A DNA stretch of 23,639 nucleotides, from IMG/VR virus record IMGVR_UViG_3300048838_000456, positions 1-23,639 of that record. One strand, 5' to 3'. Shown piece by piece: positions 7,639-15,741 of this stretch. A program made the translations under genes and the position numbers. Every line of letters begins with the position of its first letter. Positions within the stretch are counted from its first letter, which is position 1. The notes beneath the pieces were generated by a model that was not told the origin of the DNA, searched no databases, and saw nothing but the letters and a program-made list of their open reading frames with translations. Source of the stretch: a virus.

Positions 7639-8136
7639 ATGCCCTATAAAAATGTATTGGATAAATTAAGCTGGTTCTTTGAAACAACATTAAATTTTGT
7701 AGGTGCGCTGGTATTTACCGGGGTTGCTTATTTGGCCGAAATAAAGGGTTCAATCCACATCATGTGGTTGGTTATGATTGCTGATTTGTTTGTGGGTATT
7801 TGGAAATCAAAGCGGGTGAATAAAGAGCGTATTAACTTGAAAAAAATAAAATACTGGGTAGAGTTTGTACTAATTAACACAATGGTAGTTGCGCTAACCT
7901 ATGGAATTGAAAAAGAAATGATTGGCGTTAGCCCACGCTATTACAACGGATTTACGATACTAATTACCGGCTTCACATTAACCAGCATTTTACGAAACGC
8001 TGAATTATTGACGGAAAAATACATTTTCACCATTTTGATTGACCTCACCAACGATAAAATAAAGGCATGGATTGGCATTGATTTGAGAAAATATAAAACC
8101 GAACGAGATGAGCAAAATAATAGAAATAGCAATTAA
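7639..8136 (+). CDS. holin (phage holin family 4-like)
   Basis: This 165-residue membrane protein has about four hydrophobic segments: residues about 17-33 (LNFVGALVFTGVAYLAE), 40-55 (HIMWLVMIADLFVGIW), 75-92 (VEFVLINTMVVALTYGI) and 100-115 (YYNGFTILITGFTLTSIL). A basic WKSKRVNKERINLKK loop lies between the second and third. This layout matches holins of family 4, which open the inner membrane to release the endolysin. The next gene, a CHAP-type lysin, begins inside its 3' end (8108 versus stop at 8136), so the two form a coupled lysis pair. Confidence 0.8.
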   Translation: MPYKNVLDKLSWFFETTLNFVGALVFTGVAYLAEIKGSIHIMWLVMIADLFVGIWKSKRVNKERINLKKIKYWVEFVLINTMVVALTYGIEKEMIGVSPRYYNGFTILITGFTLTSILRNAELLTEKYIFTILIDLTNDKIKAWIGIDLRKYKTERDEQNNRNSN

Positions 8137-8563
8137 GGAAATCGACACTACTGAAGTTCCCGAAAATTCAAACCTTACAAAATACGGCAAATGGTTTGGG
8201 TTAGATGGCGTTCCGTGGTGTGGTATATTCGTTTCGTGGGTGTACGCAATGGCCGGCCGTCAACTGCCGCGTATTGGTTTTTTAAAAGGTTTTGCCGGAT
8301 GCCAAACAGCGGTTAAATATTTCCGTGACCAGGGTTTGATTACCGAACACCCAGTCCCTGGTGATTTAGCTTTTTTCGATTGGAACAATGACGGACGGCA
8401 CGACCACGTGGGAATATTCGAAAAGCGAATAGATCTAAATTTTTTCCACTCCATTGAAGGGAATACAAGCGTAGGGAACGACAGCAACGGCGGTTGTGTG
8501 ATGCGAAGAAAAAGAACCTACCGAAGCGCAATTTTTGTACATCCAAACGAAAATAAGCAATGA
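8108..8563 (+). CDS. CHAP-domain peptidoglycan hydrolase (endolysin)
   Basis: The 151-residue protein is a single CHAP-type cysteine peptidase/amidase. Catalytic Cys38 lies in GVPWCGIFVSWVY, His100 in GRHDHVGIFE and a polar Asn119 in SIEGNTS; PVPGDLAFFDWNNDG is the family's conserved strand before the His. There is no cell-wall binding domain and no signal peptide, so it should rely on the upstream holin for export. The gene overlaps the holin by 29 nt and the tape measure gene by 4 nt (ATGA). A virion-associated wall-piercing role is an alternative, given its place among tail genes. Confidence 0.88.
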   Translation: MSKIIEIAIKEIDTTEVPENSNLTKYGKWFGLDGVPWCGIFVSWVYAMAGRQLPRIGFLKGFAGCQTAVKYFRDQGLITEHPVPGDLAFFDWNNDGRHDHVGIFEKRIDLNFFHSIEGNTSVGNDSNGGCVMRRKRTYRSAIFVHPNENKQ

Positions 8564-10326
8564 GCGAAGTAATCACGAATATGAAAGTCCGGTTTGGTGC
8601 CGATACGAAGCAGTTCAAGAAGGGAATGGATGAAGGCACCAAAGCAACGCAACAATTTAAAAACGATGCGGGTTCAGCCTTAGATTCATTTGCCGCCGCT
8701 TTTGGTGTGGATATGGGAAAGCTCCGCGAGGGGATGAATTCATTTAAAACTTCGTTGTTAGGTATAAATTCAGGATTCAAAGCTGCCGCCGGTGGTTCAA
8801 ATATATTTTCTAAAGCACTTCAATTTTTAAAGGTTGCATTAATCAGCACCGGAATAGGGGCTATCATTGTCGCGCTTGGTTCCTTGGTTTCCTATTTTAC
8901 TAAAACACAAAGCATGAAATCAATCGGAGCGATTGTTAGTGTTTTTGTAGATCGGTTTTCTGCTCTTGGTGAAAAGATTTTCAAAGCTTTTTCCGACCCA
9001 AAACAGGCGGTGGTTGACCTTTGGGAGGCCATAAAGAAAAACATTGTCAATCGTTTTGAGGGAATCATACTTTTGTTTGAAAAAGTTGGAACCGGCATGA
9101 AAGCCCTTTGGGAAAGAGACTGGGAAACCTTAAAAACCGCAGCCGCCGATGGCGTTACTGCAATAACACAAATTACAACCGGGTTAGATGCCGATCAACA
9201 AAATAAATTTGCCGCTTCAATCCGTGGGGTTGTAACCGAAATTAAAGAGGAAAGCAAAGCGGCAAAAGAACTCGAAGCCCGCCGCCAACGTTTGCGCGAT
9301 CAGGAAATAGCATTAATCGAAATCCAATCCAAACGGGATAAGCAAATAAGAGCCGCCCGGCTGTTGGCCGTAAACGAAGATGTTTCAGCCGAAAAACGTT
9401 TAGCCGCTATAAAAGAAGCCACAGCCTTAGAACTAAAATCGTTAAGCGAAAACAAAGCAATTCAAAAAGAACGTATTGCAATTATGGCCGCCGAAATTGA
9501 TCTGGGTGAATCAATGGCCAGCGATTACCAGGCATTGGCCGAAGAAAAAGCGAAGCTAAACAATATCGAAGGCGAAAGCCTGCAACTACAACGCCGTTTG
9601 CAAGGCGAAATTAACCGCCTCACCAAAGAAATTGAATCGCAAACCGCCGCAATTATCAAGCAGCGCGAAGCAGCAAGTTTAACCGATGACGGTAAAAAAA
9701 TGACCGAAATTAAAACAATCGGGTTAGGTCTAAAACTGGAAGCTCCACAACTTGAATTTGATAAAATTGCCGCAACCCTTAAAACCGGACTGGAACCCGC
9801 CAAAGCTGTTTTGTTAGATTTTCAGGAAACATTTTCAACAGCCTTTGAGGATATGGGCGTTTCTTTTGCCGAAAGTTTGGGCGGCATGTTGGCACAGGCT
9901 CCAAACGTGGATAATTTCGGTACGGTAGTTTTGCAATCCTTGGGTAAATTGGCATCTTCAGCGGGAAGAATGATAATGTCAGCCGGGTTTGCTTTTTTTG
10001 CCCTTGGGAAAGCATTTCGGGCGGCAATTAAAAACCCTGCAACCGCTTTGCTTGCAGTTGCAGCCGGGGCCGCTTTAATCGCAGTAGGTGCCGCCGTTTC
10101 AGCTTCGGCCGCAAAAATGGCCGACGGTTCGGGTACCGGAACTTTTTCAGCCAACAGCGGGGGAAATTCTTACTCCGATTTCACACCCTCAAATAACAAT
10201 GCTTCAAGCGTTCGCGCTCAGGCTCAACCGGTGCAAGTTCAAGTTTCCGGCGAATTTGTGCAACGTGGTTCGGTTATGGTGGCAACAATTGCCGAAACAA
10301 ATAAACGAAACGCATATAAAAATTAA
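8560..10326 (+). CDS. tape measure protein
   Basis: This 588-residue protein is the longest of the tail-core genes. Its opening, MKVRFGADTKQFKKGMDEGTKATQQFKNDAGSALDSF, is the usual start of tail-length proteins. A hydrophobic stretch at about residues 88-112 (LKVALISTGIGAIIVALGSLVSYF) is followed by long charged helices (about 220-370, coiled coil rich in Glu/Lys/Ala) and an Ala/Gly-rich hydrophobic region near 460-520. The C-terminus is Ser/Asn/Gln-rich. At about 1.5 angstrom per residue a fully helical ruler would give a tail of roughly 90 nm. The gene overlaps the CHAP lysin by 4 nt and abuts the next gene exactly. Confidence 0.9.
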   Translation: MSEVITNMKVRFGADTKQFKKGMDEGTKATQQFKNDAGSALDSFAAAFGVDMGKLREGMNSFKTSLLGINSGFKAAAGGSNIFSKALQFLKVALISTGIGAIIVALGSLVSYFTKTQSMKSIGAIVSVFVDRFSALGEKIFKAFSDPKQAVVDLWEAIKKNIVNRFEGIILLFEKVGTGMKALWERDWETLKTAAADGVTAITQITTGLDADQQNKFAASIRGVVTEIKEESKAAKELEARRQRLRDQEIALIEIQSKRDKQIRAARLLAVNEDVSAEKRLAAIKEATALELKSLSENKAIQKERIAIMAAEIDLGESMASDYQALAEEKAKLNNIEGESLQLQRRLQGEINRLTKEIESQTAAIIKQREAASLTDDGKKMTEIKTIGLGLKLEAPQLEFDKIAATLKTGLEPAKAVLLDFQETFSTAFEDMGVSFAESLGGMLAQAPNVDNFGTVVLQSLGKLASSAGRMIMSAGFAFFALGKAFRAAIKNPATALLAVAAGAALIAVGAAVSASAAKMADGSGTGTFSANSGGNSYSDFTPSNNNASSVRAQAQPVQVQVSGEFVQRGSVMVATIAETNKRNAYKN

Positions 10327-12609
10327 ATGGCAGCCGCTACAAAATACCGTTTGGAAGCTTACAGCGATAAATACAATGATGTTTACCGCGTAGATATACA
10401 AGCAGAAGGTTACACCGGCCCCGTGTATTCAAAAAGCATTGGAGCCAATAAAATAAAGCTCGAAAAAACGGACGGTATCATTCAGCGTACTTCGTTACTT
10501 ATTTCAATACAAGCCGATACAAATTTTGAATTCATTGAATTTTTCCAATACAACACGCAGCAATTTAAAACCATTCTATATAAGAACGATATAGCTATTT
10601 GGAGTGGTTATGTAGTTGCCGAAAGTTACAGCGAACCATACATTAACCCGCCTTATGATGTTGATATTGTTGCAACCGATGGTTTAGGATTCCTTGAAAA
10701 TTATACATTCGATAATGACGGGATGCAATCCTATTTGCAGGCTATTCAATTTTGTTTGGCAAAACTAAATTTGGGTTTGGCCTATTCAATTGCAATCGAT
10801 TTGTTTGAAGAAAACAACCTAACAACCCGTTCGCTACTTGAGCAAACTTATTTTGATGGCTCAATATTCAATGGCGAAACCTGCAAAAGTGTTATCGAAA
10901 GTCTCTTACCGTTTGGCGCAATAATTACCCAACACAAAAACCGCTGGTTAATTCGCCGCCCTTTCGAAGATATTGAAAAAACACATTTCCTTTATAATTC
11001 ATTGGGAATTTACACAGGTACCGAAACAGGCGAAACAGTTCGCACTTTAGGGATTTACGGAGCCGGTGCCGATGTATGGCCACGTGGTTCTTCGCCTTTA
11101 TTGACATTGGAACATGCCAGGCGTGATGTTGAAGTAAAAGAAATTTATGGTACAAAAAAATCAATAATAGGGAATAGTGATTTTTCTAAATTTGCTTTAT
11201 CACTTTTTGGCGATACAATGCCAACGGGTTACCCGTTATTAAAACCCGTTTATTTTGAAAATTGGGAATCTCAACAAACGCTATATACATACACAACTTC
11301 AAACCCGCTTTATTTTCCCTTTATAAATATGGAAATGGCGCTTACTTCAATGCCTGACGATATGGCTGGAATAACAGTTACCTCCTATTTTTCCGCCAAT
11401 GTTATTAAACCTTTAATGGTTGCTGATTCGGTTTTGAAATTAAAAATAGCTTTTGATTATTTTGTTGGGAGCCCTGTGCATGTATATGTAATGATTAAAT
11501 GTGGAGCTAACTTTTTGTATGCAGACCAAACATGGTCAACTACTGAAAATGTTATTGATTTAGGAATAAATCCAGTTAATGACGATAAGGGAAATATAAT
11601 TATACATCATTTCGAAATAATATCAAATGGCATTACAAGCGGAAATTTAGAAATAAGATTTTTCCATCCATTGAGTTCATCAGGTAATTTTTTGTGGCAT
11701 ATAAGTAATTTTTCTGCAAATATTATTGATGTCAATGGAGTAACATTTCCTGAATCTTCAGAATATGTATTAGGAATAAGGGAAGAAAGCAGCCATAAAA
11801 CAGAAAAATTAGAATTAAAACCTGTTGATTTGCCTGATATTTTAAACGCGGAGAGTGCTTATAATAATGGTAAATACCGAAAAAGCGGCTCAGATTACAT
11901 TCCAACTCTAAACTGGATAAACAACAGCAAACCGGCCGCCCCAATGCTTAATGTTTTGCAGGCCCAATTAATAAACTATTATGGCGACCCAAAACAAACC
12001 CTTACCGGGTGTGATTGGCGCGGTCCAAACCTGCACCTGAACAGTGTAATTAAACACGCCAAAAATTATAACCGGGTGTTTATTGCCGAAGCCGGTACCT
12101 GGAATATTTTAGCCGATGAATTCTCAATCAATTGGCGTGAAAAATGGATGGAGTTTGAAAGCATTGCATATTGCACCGCCTATTTCGACCGCCGTATTGG
12201 GAACAACATAATCGACCGATTTAGTGGAGCAATTGCCACAATTGACGAAACAGGTGTAACCTTTCCAACCCTCACACCCGATGTTTTCAACAAAACAAAC
12301 ACAACCTACTGGGGAGGCACAATTCCCAACACAGCCGGTGATAACCGCAAATGGTTGTTTGCTGAGTTAAGCTGGGAATTCATGGTTGATTACGCCACAG
12401 ATGCAGCCCACGGTACTATATTTTTAAAAGACTTTGGCTCTGACGTTCGTAGCACATTGCCAATAATGGTTTTCAGCCCTGCACGTAGCGAAGCACAACA
12501 AACAGAGATTGTAAAATATATAAATTCATATTCTTTTATCATAGATGAAAACGGTAATATAGTTACTGATGAAGATGGAAGTACATATTTAGTTGATGGA
12601 ACGATTTAA
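10327..12609 (+). CDS. large tail-tip / baseplate protein with an inserted variable module
   Basis: This 760-residue protein follows the tape measure directly, the place of distal-tail and tail-hub proteins. The N-terminal 260 residues (KYRLEAYSDKYNDVYRVDIQAEGYTGPVYSK..., FTQ-like hub strands, SLLEQTYFDGSIFNGETCKSVIESLLPFGA) and the C-terminal 250 residues (LNVLQAQLINYYGDPKQTLTGCDWRG...) read as one tail-tip scaffold. Between them, at about residues 280-510, lies a beta-rich segment (NWESQQ..., MALTSMPDDMAGITVTSYFS, LEIRFFHPLSSSGNFLWHISNFSANIIDVNGV). Its DNA is more AT-rich and it resembles a jelly-roll carbohydrate-binding module. The exact family is not identified. It probably carries the central tail tip and contacts host glycans. 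Confidence 0.75.
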   Translation: MAAATKYRLEAYSDKYNDVYRVDIQAEGYTGPVYSKSIGANKIKLEKTDGIIQRTSLLISIQADTNFEFIEFFQYNTQQFKTILYKNDIAIWSGYVVAESYSEPYINPPYDVDIVATDGLGFLENYTFDNDGMQSYLQAIQFCLAKLNLGLAYSIAIDLFEENNLTTRSLLEQTYFDGSIFNGETCKSVIESLLPFGAIITQHKNRWLIRRPFEDIEKTHFLYNSLGIYTGTETGETVRTLGIYGAGADVWPRGSSPLLTLEHARRDVEVKEIYGTKKSIIGNSDFSKFALSLFGDTMPTGYPLLKPVYFENWESQQTLYTYTTSNPLYFPFINMEMALTSMPDDMAGITVTSYFSANVIKPLMVADSVLKLKIAFDYFVGSPVHVYVMIKCGANFLYADQTWSTTENVIDLGINPVNDDKGNIIIHHFEIISNGITSGNLEIRFFHPLSSSGNFLWHISNFSANIIDVNGVTFPESSEYVLGIREESSHKTEKLELKPVDLPDILNAESAYNNGKYRKSGSDYIPTLNWINNSKPAAPMLNVLQAQLINYYGDPKQTLTGCDWRGPNLHLNSVIKHAKNYNRVFIAEAGTWNILADEFSINWREKWMEFESIAYCTAYFDRRIGNNIIDRFSGAIATIDETGVTFPTLTPDVFNKTNTTYWGGTIPNTAGDNRKWLFAELSWEFMVDYATDAAHGTIFLKDFGSDVRSTLPIMVFSPARSEAQQTEIVKYINSYSFIIDENGNIVTDEDGSTYLVDGTI

Positions 12610-12623
12610 AACATAATAAAAAA

Positions 12624-14786
12624 ATGGCAAAAAAGAAACTTAGCGAAATAGGGATAGAACAGGCGCAGGCAGTGCAACTTTTACAGGTACATAATCAAAA
12701 CCTTGTATTTTCTGGATTTGTTGATGTAAGCACAGCGATTCCAGATCACACACTAAATAAAGCATATATTTCATCTGTTACAGGTACCGTATTAGGAATA
12801 GCTGTTAATAAAGGTGAAGTAATAAAGGATACTGGCACAACTTTTATTGCAGAAAAATTTTACAAAACCCAAAACCAATATTCATTTATAAATTATGATC
12901 AGATTAATTTATATATTTCAGAGATAAATATTAGTAGTCATATTGCTACTGACAATATTTACATTGCATCTTTCAGTATCAGTGCTTCTACAAATAATAT
13001 CACAATTTATTTTTATAAATCAGGCGTTTACATTGGGCGTGTTTATTATAGAGATGGCATTAACAGATTTGGTCAGGTATTGAAAATTGAAGCAACTGGT
13101 GGTAGTGGATTGAGCGGTTATGTTGTTTTAAAAAGCGGTACAATTTCGCTAAGTGGTTTAACTACTTCGTTTTTGAGTTATAAATCATTTAATTTAAGTT
13201 ATTCACCTAATATAAATAACAGTATCGTATCAACATTTCGCAATGATATTGCTTCCATAAATTTAATTACAGGTAAAAATCTTATCGCTCACGGTTTAAT
13301 AAATGATAATATTTCAGAATTATTTATCAATGCCGGGTTTGTTTTGGCTGATAATGTTTATATCGGTTCATTCACAATAAATTCAACAACTAAGGCCATA
13401 ACTATTTATTTTTATAAAGCAGGGGCGTTGGTTGCAAGGGTTCTTAAAAATACTGGAGTTTCTTTTTTTGGTGAAGTATTGGAAATTGAGGAGCAAAATA
13501 CATCCGGGATAAAAGGGTTCATAGTTGTAAATTCAGGCACATATGCAGTTTCAGGATTAACAAATTCATATTTAACTGATCAAGCATTTAATATTAATAA
13601 AAACCCAAATATAGACACATTTATTTTGCATGGATTACGAACTGACGTAGATATTTTGATAGGCACTCCATTGAATACCATATATATTAACGATACTGCT
13701 GCAAATCTCAGAATAACGGAGTTATATATTCCTGACGCGGCAAGTTATGGAACTATGCACCTGGGGCAAATAACAATTCAACAAACACAAATAAGGTTGT
13801 TTTTTTACAATTCATCTAATGTATTGATTGCAATCGGGTCTTATACAGGTGTTGATTTAGGTATTTATGATAAGCCTTTTACTATTTACAAATATCAAAC
13901 AAGTGAAATATTAGGGTATTGTATTTTAAATCGTTATGGCGATATTGATTATTCATTGTCAGGGATTAATTACACTATAAATAATACAGTTGTAGGAGAC
14001 ATTTCAAAAAGTCCCAAATTAGAGGCATTATTAACAGGCGATCAAATAGTATTATCCGGCGATAGTTTGTTCGGAATACTTGATGAAACAAATGTTTTAC
14101 AACCATTTATAACCAATTTTACGAATGTATTTACAAGAAATGCAGGGTTTGGGGGATGTAGAATGGCGTGGCGAACGGCTGACGGTTCAAATAATTACGA
14201 TAAATTTACATTTATTGCCGTTGCAGATGCTTTGGTCACTGGTAATTTCTCGGCAATGGAAGCCGCAAACACGGATTTGTCAGGTTCATTTAACATACGA
14301 CTTGCCGATCTGAAAAAAGTTGACCTTACGAAAAAAACAACAATATTTTGTAATTACGTAAATAACGACTTAACAGGTAGTTCTTATGTTGGTAATAAAT
14401 GGATCAAAGGGCAAATAATTACTGATTTTGACAAAACAACCTATTTAGGTGCAATGAATTACGGTATTTACCGCATTTTAACAGCCTTTCCTGAAACAAC
14501 GATTGTATTTTTAACAGAGGCATGGAGATACAAAACAGACAAAGATGGCAATTCAGTTCCACCATATTTTTATGTTAATGCTAATTTGGAATCATCAGTT
14601 AAATTTCGTGATGATGCCATAGAAAATTGGTTGAGGCTTGGAATTTCTTATTTTGATTATTTGAATTTTGGAGGGAGAAATGCTTTAAATATTGGTATAA
14701 TGACAATTGATGGAACTCATCATAGTTATTTAGGATATAAACAGTTTTCGGAAAAATTAAGCAGTATTTTTTTAAATAAAAAATAA
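12624..14786 (+). CDS. tail fibre / receptor-binding protein with triple repeat and SGNH esterase domain
   Basis: This 720-residue protein has a short N-terminal anchor, then three tandem beta-rich repeats whose matching points (D110 in DNIYIASF, D243 in DNVYIGSF, G376 in GTMHLGQI) are exactly 133 residues apart. A C-terminal SGNH/GDSL hydrolase domain follows. Its catalytic blocks are Gly-Asp480-Ser481-Leu in LSGDSLFG, the NYVNND block near 577-582 that includes the family Asn, and Asp696-Gly-Thr-His699 in IDGTHHS. SGNH domains on tail fibres commonly de-esterify surface polysaccharides. It is likely a host-range determinant that binds through the repeats and deacetylates capsule or O-antigen. 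Confidence 0.82.
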   Translation: MAKKKLSEIGIEQAQAVQLLQVHNQNLVFSGFVDVSTAIPDHTLNKAYISSVTGTVLGIAVNKGEVIKDTGTTFIAEKFYKTQNQYSFINYDQINLYISEINISSHIATDNIYIASFSISASTNNITIYFYKSGVYIGRVYYRDGINRFGQVLKIEATGGSGLSGYVVLKSGTISLSGLTTSFLSYKSFNLSYSPNINNSIVSTFRNDIASINLITGKNLIAHGLINDNISELFINAGFVLADNVYIGSFTINSTTKAITIYFYKAGALVARVLKNTGVSFFGEVLEIEEQNTSGIKGFIVVNSGTYAVSGLTNSYLTDQAFNINKNPNIDTFILHGLRTDVDILIGTPLNTIYINDTAANLRITELYIPDAASYGTMHLGQITIQQTQIRLFFYNSSNVLIAIGSYTGVDLGIYDKPFTIYKYQTSEILGYCILNRYGDIDYSLSGINYTINNTVVGDISKSPKLEALLTGDQIVLSGDSLFGILDETNVLQPFITNFTNVFTRNAGFGGCRMAWRTADGSNNYDKFTFIAVADALVTGNFSAMEAANTDLSGSFNIRLADLKKVDLTKKTTIFCNYVNNDLTGSSYVGNKWIKGQIITDFDKTTYLGAMNYGIYRILTAFPETTIVFLTEAWRYKTDKDGNSVPPYFYVNANLESSVKFRDDAIENWLRLGISYFDYLNFGGRNALNIGIMTIDGTHHSYLGYKQFSEKLSSIFLNKK

Positions 14787-14819
14787 ATTTTAATAACAAA
14801 TATGTGAAGAATTGAGGAC

Positions 14820-15398
14820 ATGAAAAACATAAATACAATTTCCATCATAGTTCTTTTACTTCTATTAGCAGTTTTGTCAATTATTTACAAGCATGAAAGA
14901 AGCGAAAGAAAACGTTTTCAGGCAAATCAATCTTCATTACTCGAAGATGTAACCAGGTACAAAACAAAGGATAGTTTAAATGTGGCTTCAATTCAAAGCT
15001 TAACTCTTTCAGTTGATGAGTTCAAAACATATAATTCAGATTTGACAAAATCGGTTAAAAGTTTAGGATTAAAAGTGAACCGTCTGCAAAGTGCTGCAAG
15101 TACCGGAACTGTTACAAATACAAAAATAAAAGCCGATTTAAAAGACAGTTTGAAAAATGGCGGCAATATAAAGTGTTTGGAGTATAAAGACCCATATTTA
15201 ACGGTTGATGGTTGTATTGTAAACGATGTATTTGAGGGCGAAATAGAAAGCCGCGATACAATAGACCAGTTTGTGCATAGAGTGCCTAAAAAGTTCTTAT
15301 TTATCAAATATGGCACAAAGGCAATCCGGCAGGAAGTTTTGAGCCGCAACCCACATACAAATATCACTTATTCAAAATATATTGAGTTGAAAAAATAA
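14820..15398 (+). CDS. membrane-anchored coiled-coil protein (spanin-like candidate)
   Basis: The 192-residue product has one N-terminal membrane segment (residues about 5-23, NTISIIVLLLLLAVLSIIY) followed by a basic stretch, a predicted coiled coil (about 30-105: LLEDVTRYKTKDSLNVASIQSLTLSVDEF...) and a small C-terminal domain with two Cys (CLEYKDPYLTVDGCI). This layout resembles i-spanins of the Rz type and a Bacteroidota phage family of anchored coiled-coil proteins (DUF6549-like; I am not certain of the family). As the last gene before a terminator, after the receptor-binding gene, it could help fuse the inner and outer membranes at lysis. No embedded Rz1-like gene was recognised. Confidence 0.7.
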   Translation: MKNINTISIIVLLLLLAVLSIIYKHERSERKRFQANQSSLLEDVTRYKTKDSLNVASIQSLTLSVDEFKTYNSDLTKSVKSLGLKVNRLQSAASTGTVTNTKIKADLKDSLKNGGNIKCLEYKDPYLTVDGCIVNDVFEGEIESRDTIDQFVHRVPKKFLFIKYGTKAIRQEVLSRNPHTNITYSKYIELKK

Positions 15399-15433
15399 AT
15401 TTGTGTTTCGTTTTTGTTGTGTATTAGTTTTTA

Positions 15434-15466
15434 CCCTGCATGGTCATTCATGCAGGGTTTTTTATT
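15434..15466 (+). terminator. rho-independent terminator ending the late operon
   Basis: CCCTGCATG (15434-15442) pairs perfectly with CATGCAGGG (15449-15457) around a 6-nt loop. TTTTTT and then ATT follow. It lies 36 nt after the last structural-operon gene and marks the boundary with the attachment region. Confidence 0.9.
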
Positions 15467-15481
15467 AAAATCAACCCCTGA

Positions 15482-15503
15482 GTTTATAAATAGTTTATAA
15501 ATG
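15482..15503 (+). repeat. attachment-site arm repeat, left copy
   Basis: A 22-bp direct repeat made of two GTTTATAAAT units separated by one A and ending in G. An identical copy lies at 15713-15734, on the other side of the tRNA fragment. Such paired repeats flanking a core are the usual arm-type binding sites of a tyrosine integrase. A shorter variant, AGTTATAAAT, is at 15540-15549. Confidence 0.7.
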
Positions 15504-15555
15504 GAAATTTATAAAAACACAATATACTGTAAGATAATTAGTTATAAATATATTA

Positions 15556-15606
15556 CACTGGTCTCCAAAACCAGGTGTCGGGAGTTCGAGTCTCTCCTCC
15601 CGTGCA
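15556..15606 (+). other. attachment core: 3' part of tRNA-Trp(CCA) (attP-type)
   Basis: The sequence folds as the 3' three-fifths of a tRNA. The anticodon stem is CTGGT/ACCAG (15558-15562, 15570-15574) with loop CTCCAAA and anticodon CCA for Trp. A 5-nt variable loop follows, then a T arm GGGAG-TTCGAGT-CTCTC (15580-15596), acceptor strand CTCCCGT (15597-15603) and discriminator G. The complementary ACGGGAG and the D arm are absent upstream, so it is not a working tRNA gene. Only the 3' part is carried, as in phages that integrate into the 3' end of a tRNA gene and restore it. An integrase gene begins 136 nt downstream. Confidence 0.85.
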
Positions 15607-15638
15607 AGTTGAAAGGCTTGATATTACAGGCGATTTAG

Positions 15639-15672
15639 AAGGGTTTCAATTAGTTTTGAAACCCTTTATTTT
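15639..15672 (+). terminator. terminator-like hairpin in the attachment region
   Basis: AAGGGTTTCAA (15639-15649) pairs perfectly with TTGAAACCCTT (15656-15666) around a 6-nt loop, followed by TATTTTTTC. It lies 33 nt after the tRNA fragment, where a tRNA gene's own terminator would be, so it could be captured host sequence as well as an insulator in front of the integrase promoter. Confidence 0.8.
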
Positions 15673-15691
15673 TTCATATAAACACGTTTTT

Positions 15692-15713
15692 GTGTATATA
15701 TACACTATATTTG
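15692..15713 (+). promoter_or_regulatory. integrase promoter with 14-bp palindromic operator
   Basis: GTGTATATATACAC (15692-15705) is a perfect 14-bp palindrome directly followed by TATATTTG (15706-15713), a full match to the Bacteroidota TAnnTTTG -7 box. No clear -33 box is seen. The last base of the -7 box is the first base of the right arm repeat. Protein bound at the palindrome or at the arm repeat would therefore compete with RNA polymerase, suggesting autoregulation of the integrase. Confidence 0.5.
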
Positions 15714-15734
15714 TTTATAAATAGTTTATAAATG
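15713..15734 (+). repeat. attachment-site arm repeat, right copy
   Basis: Identical over 22 bp, and in the same orientation, to 15482-15503. It ends 7 nt before the integrase ATG at 15742, so it lies within the leader of the integrase mRNA and immediately downstream of its probable -7 box. Confidence 0.7.
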
Positions 15735-15741
15735 AAACACA

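Noticed and set aside
8340-8780. Reverse-strand open frame of 146 codons opposite the CHAP and tape measure genes
   Set aside because: It lies across two clearly real forward genes, has low-complexity composition and no recognisable motif.
12624-14786. Diversity-generating retroelement target in the tail fibre
   Set aside because: No reverse transcriptase gene or template repeat is visible, and the C-terminus is an SGNH enzyme rather than a C-type lectin.
14993-15367. Reverse-strand open frame of 124 codons opposite the coiled-coil gene
   Set aside because: It is a shadow of a forward gene with a membrane anchor and coiled coil; no own spacing or motif.
15531-15606. Intact tRNA-Trp gene
   Set aside because: Only the anticodon arm, T arm and 3' acceptor strand are present; the 5' acceptor strand and D arm are absent upstream.
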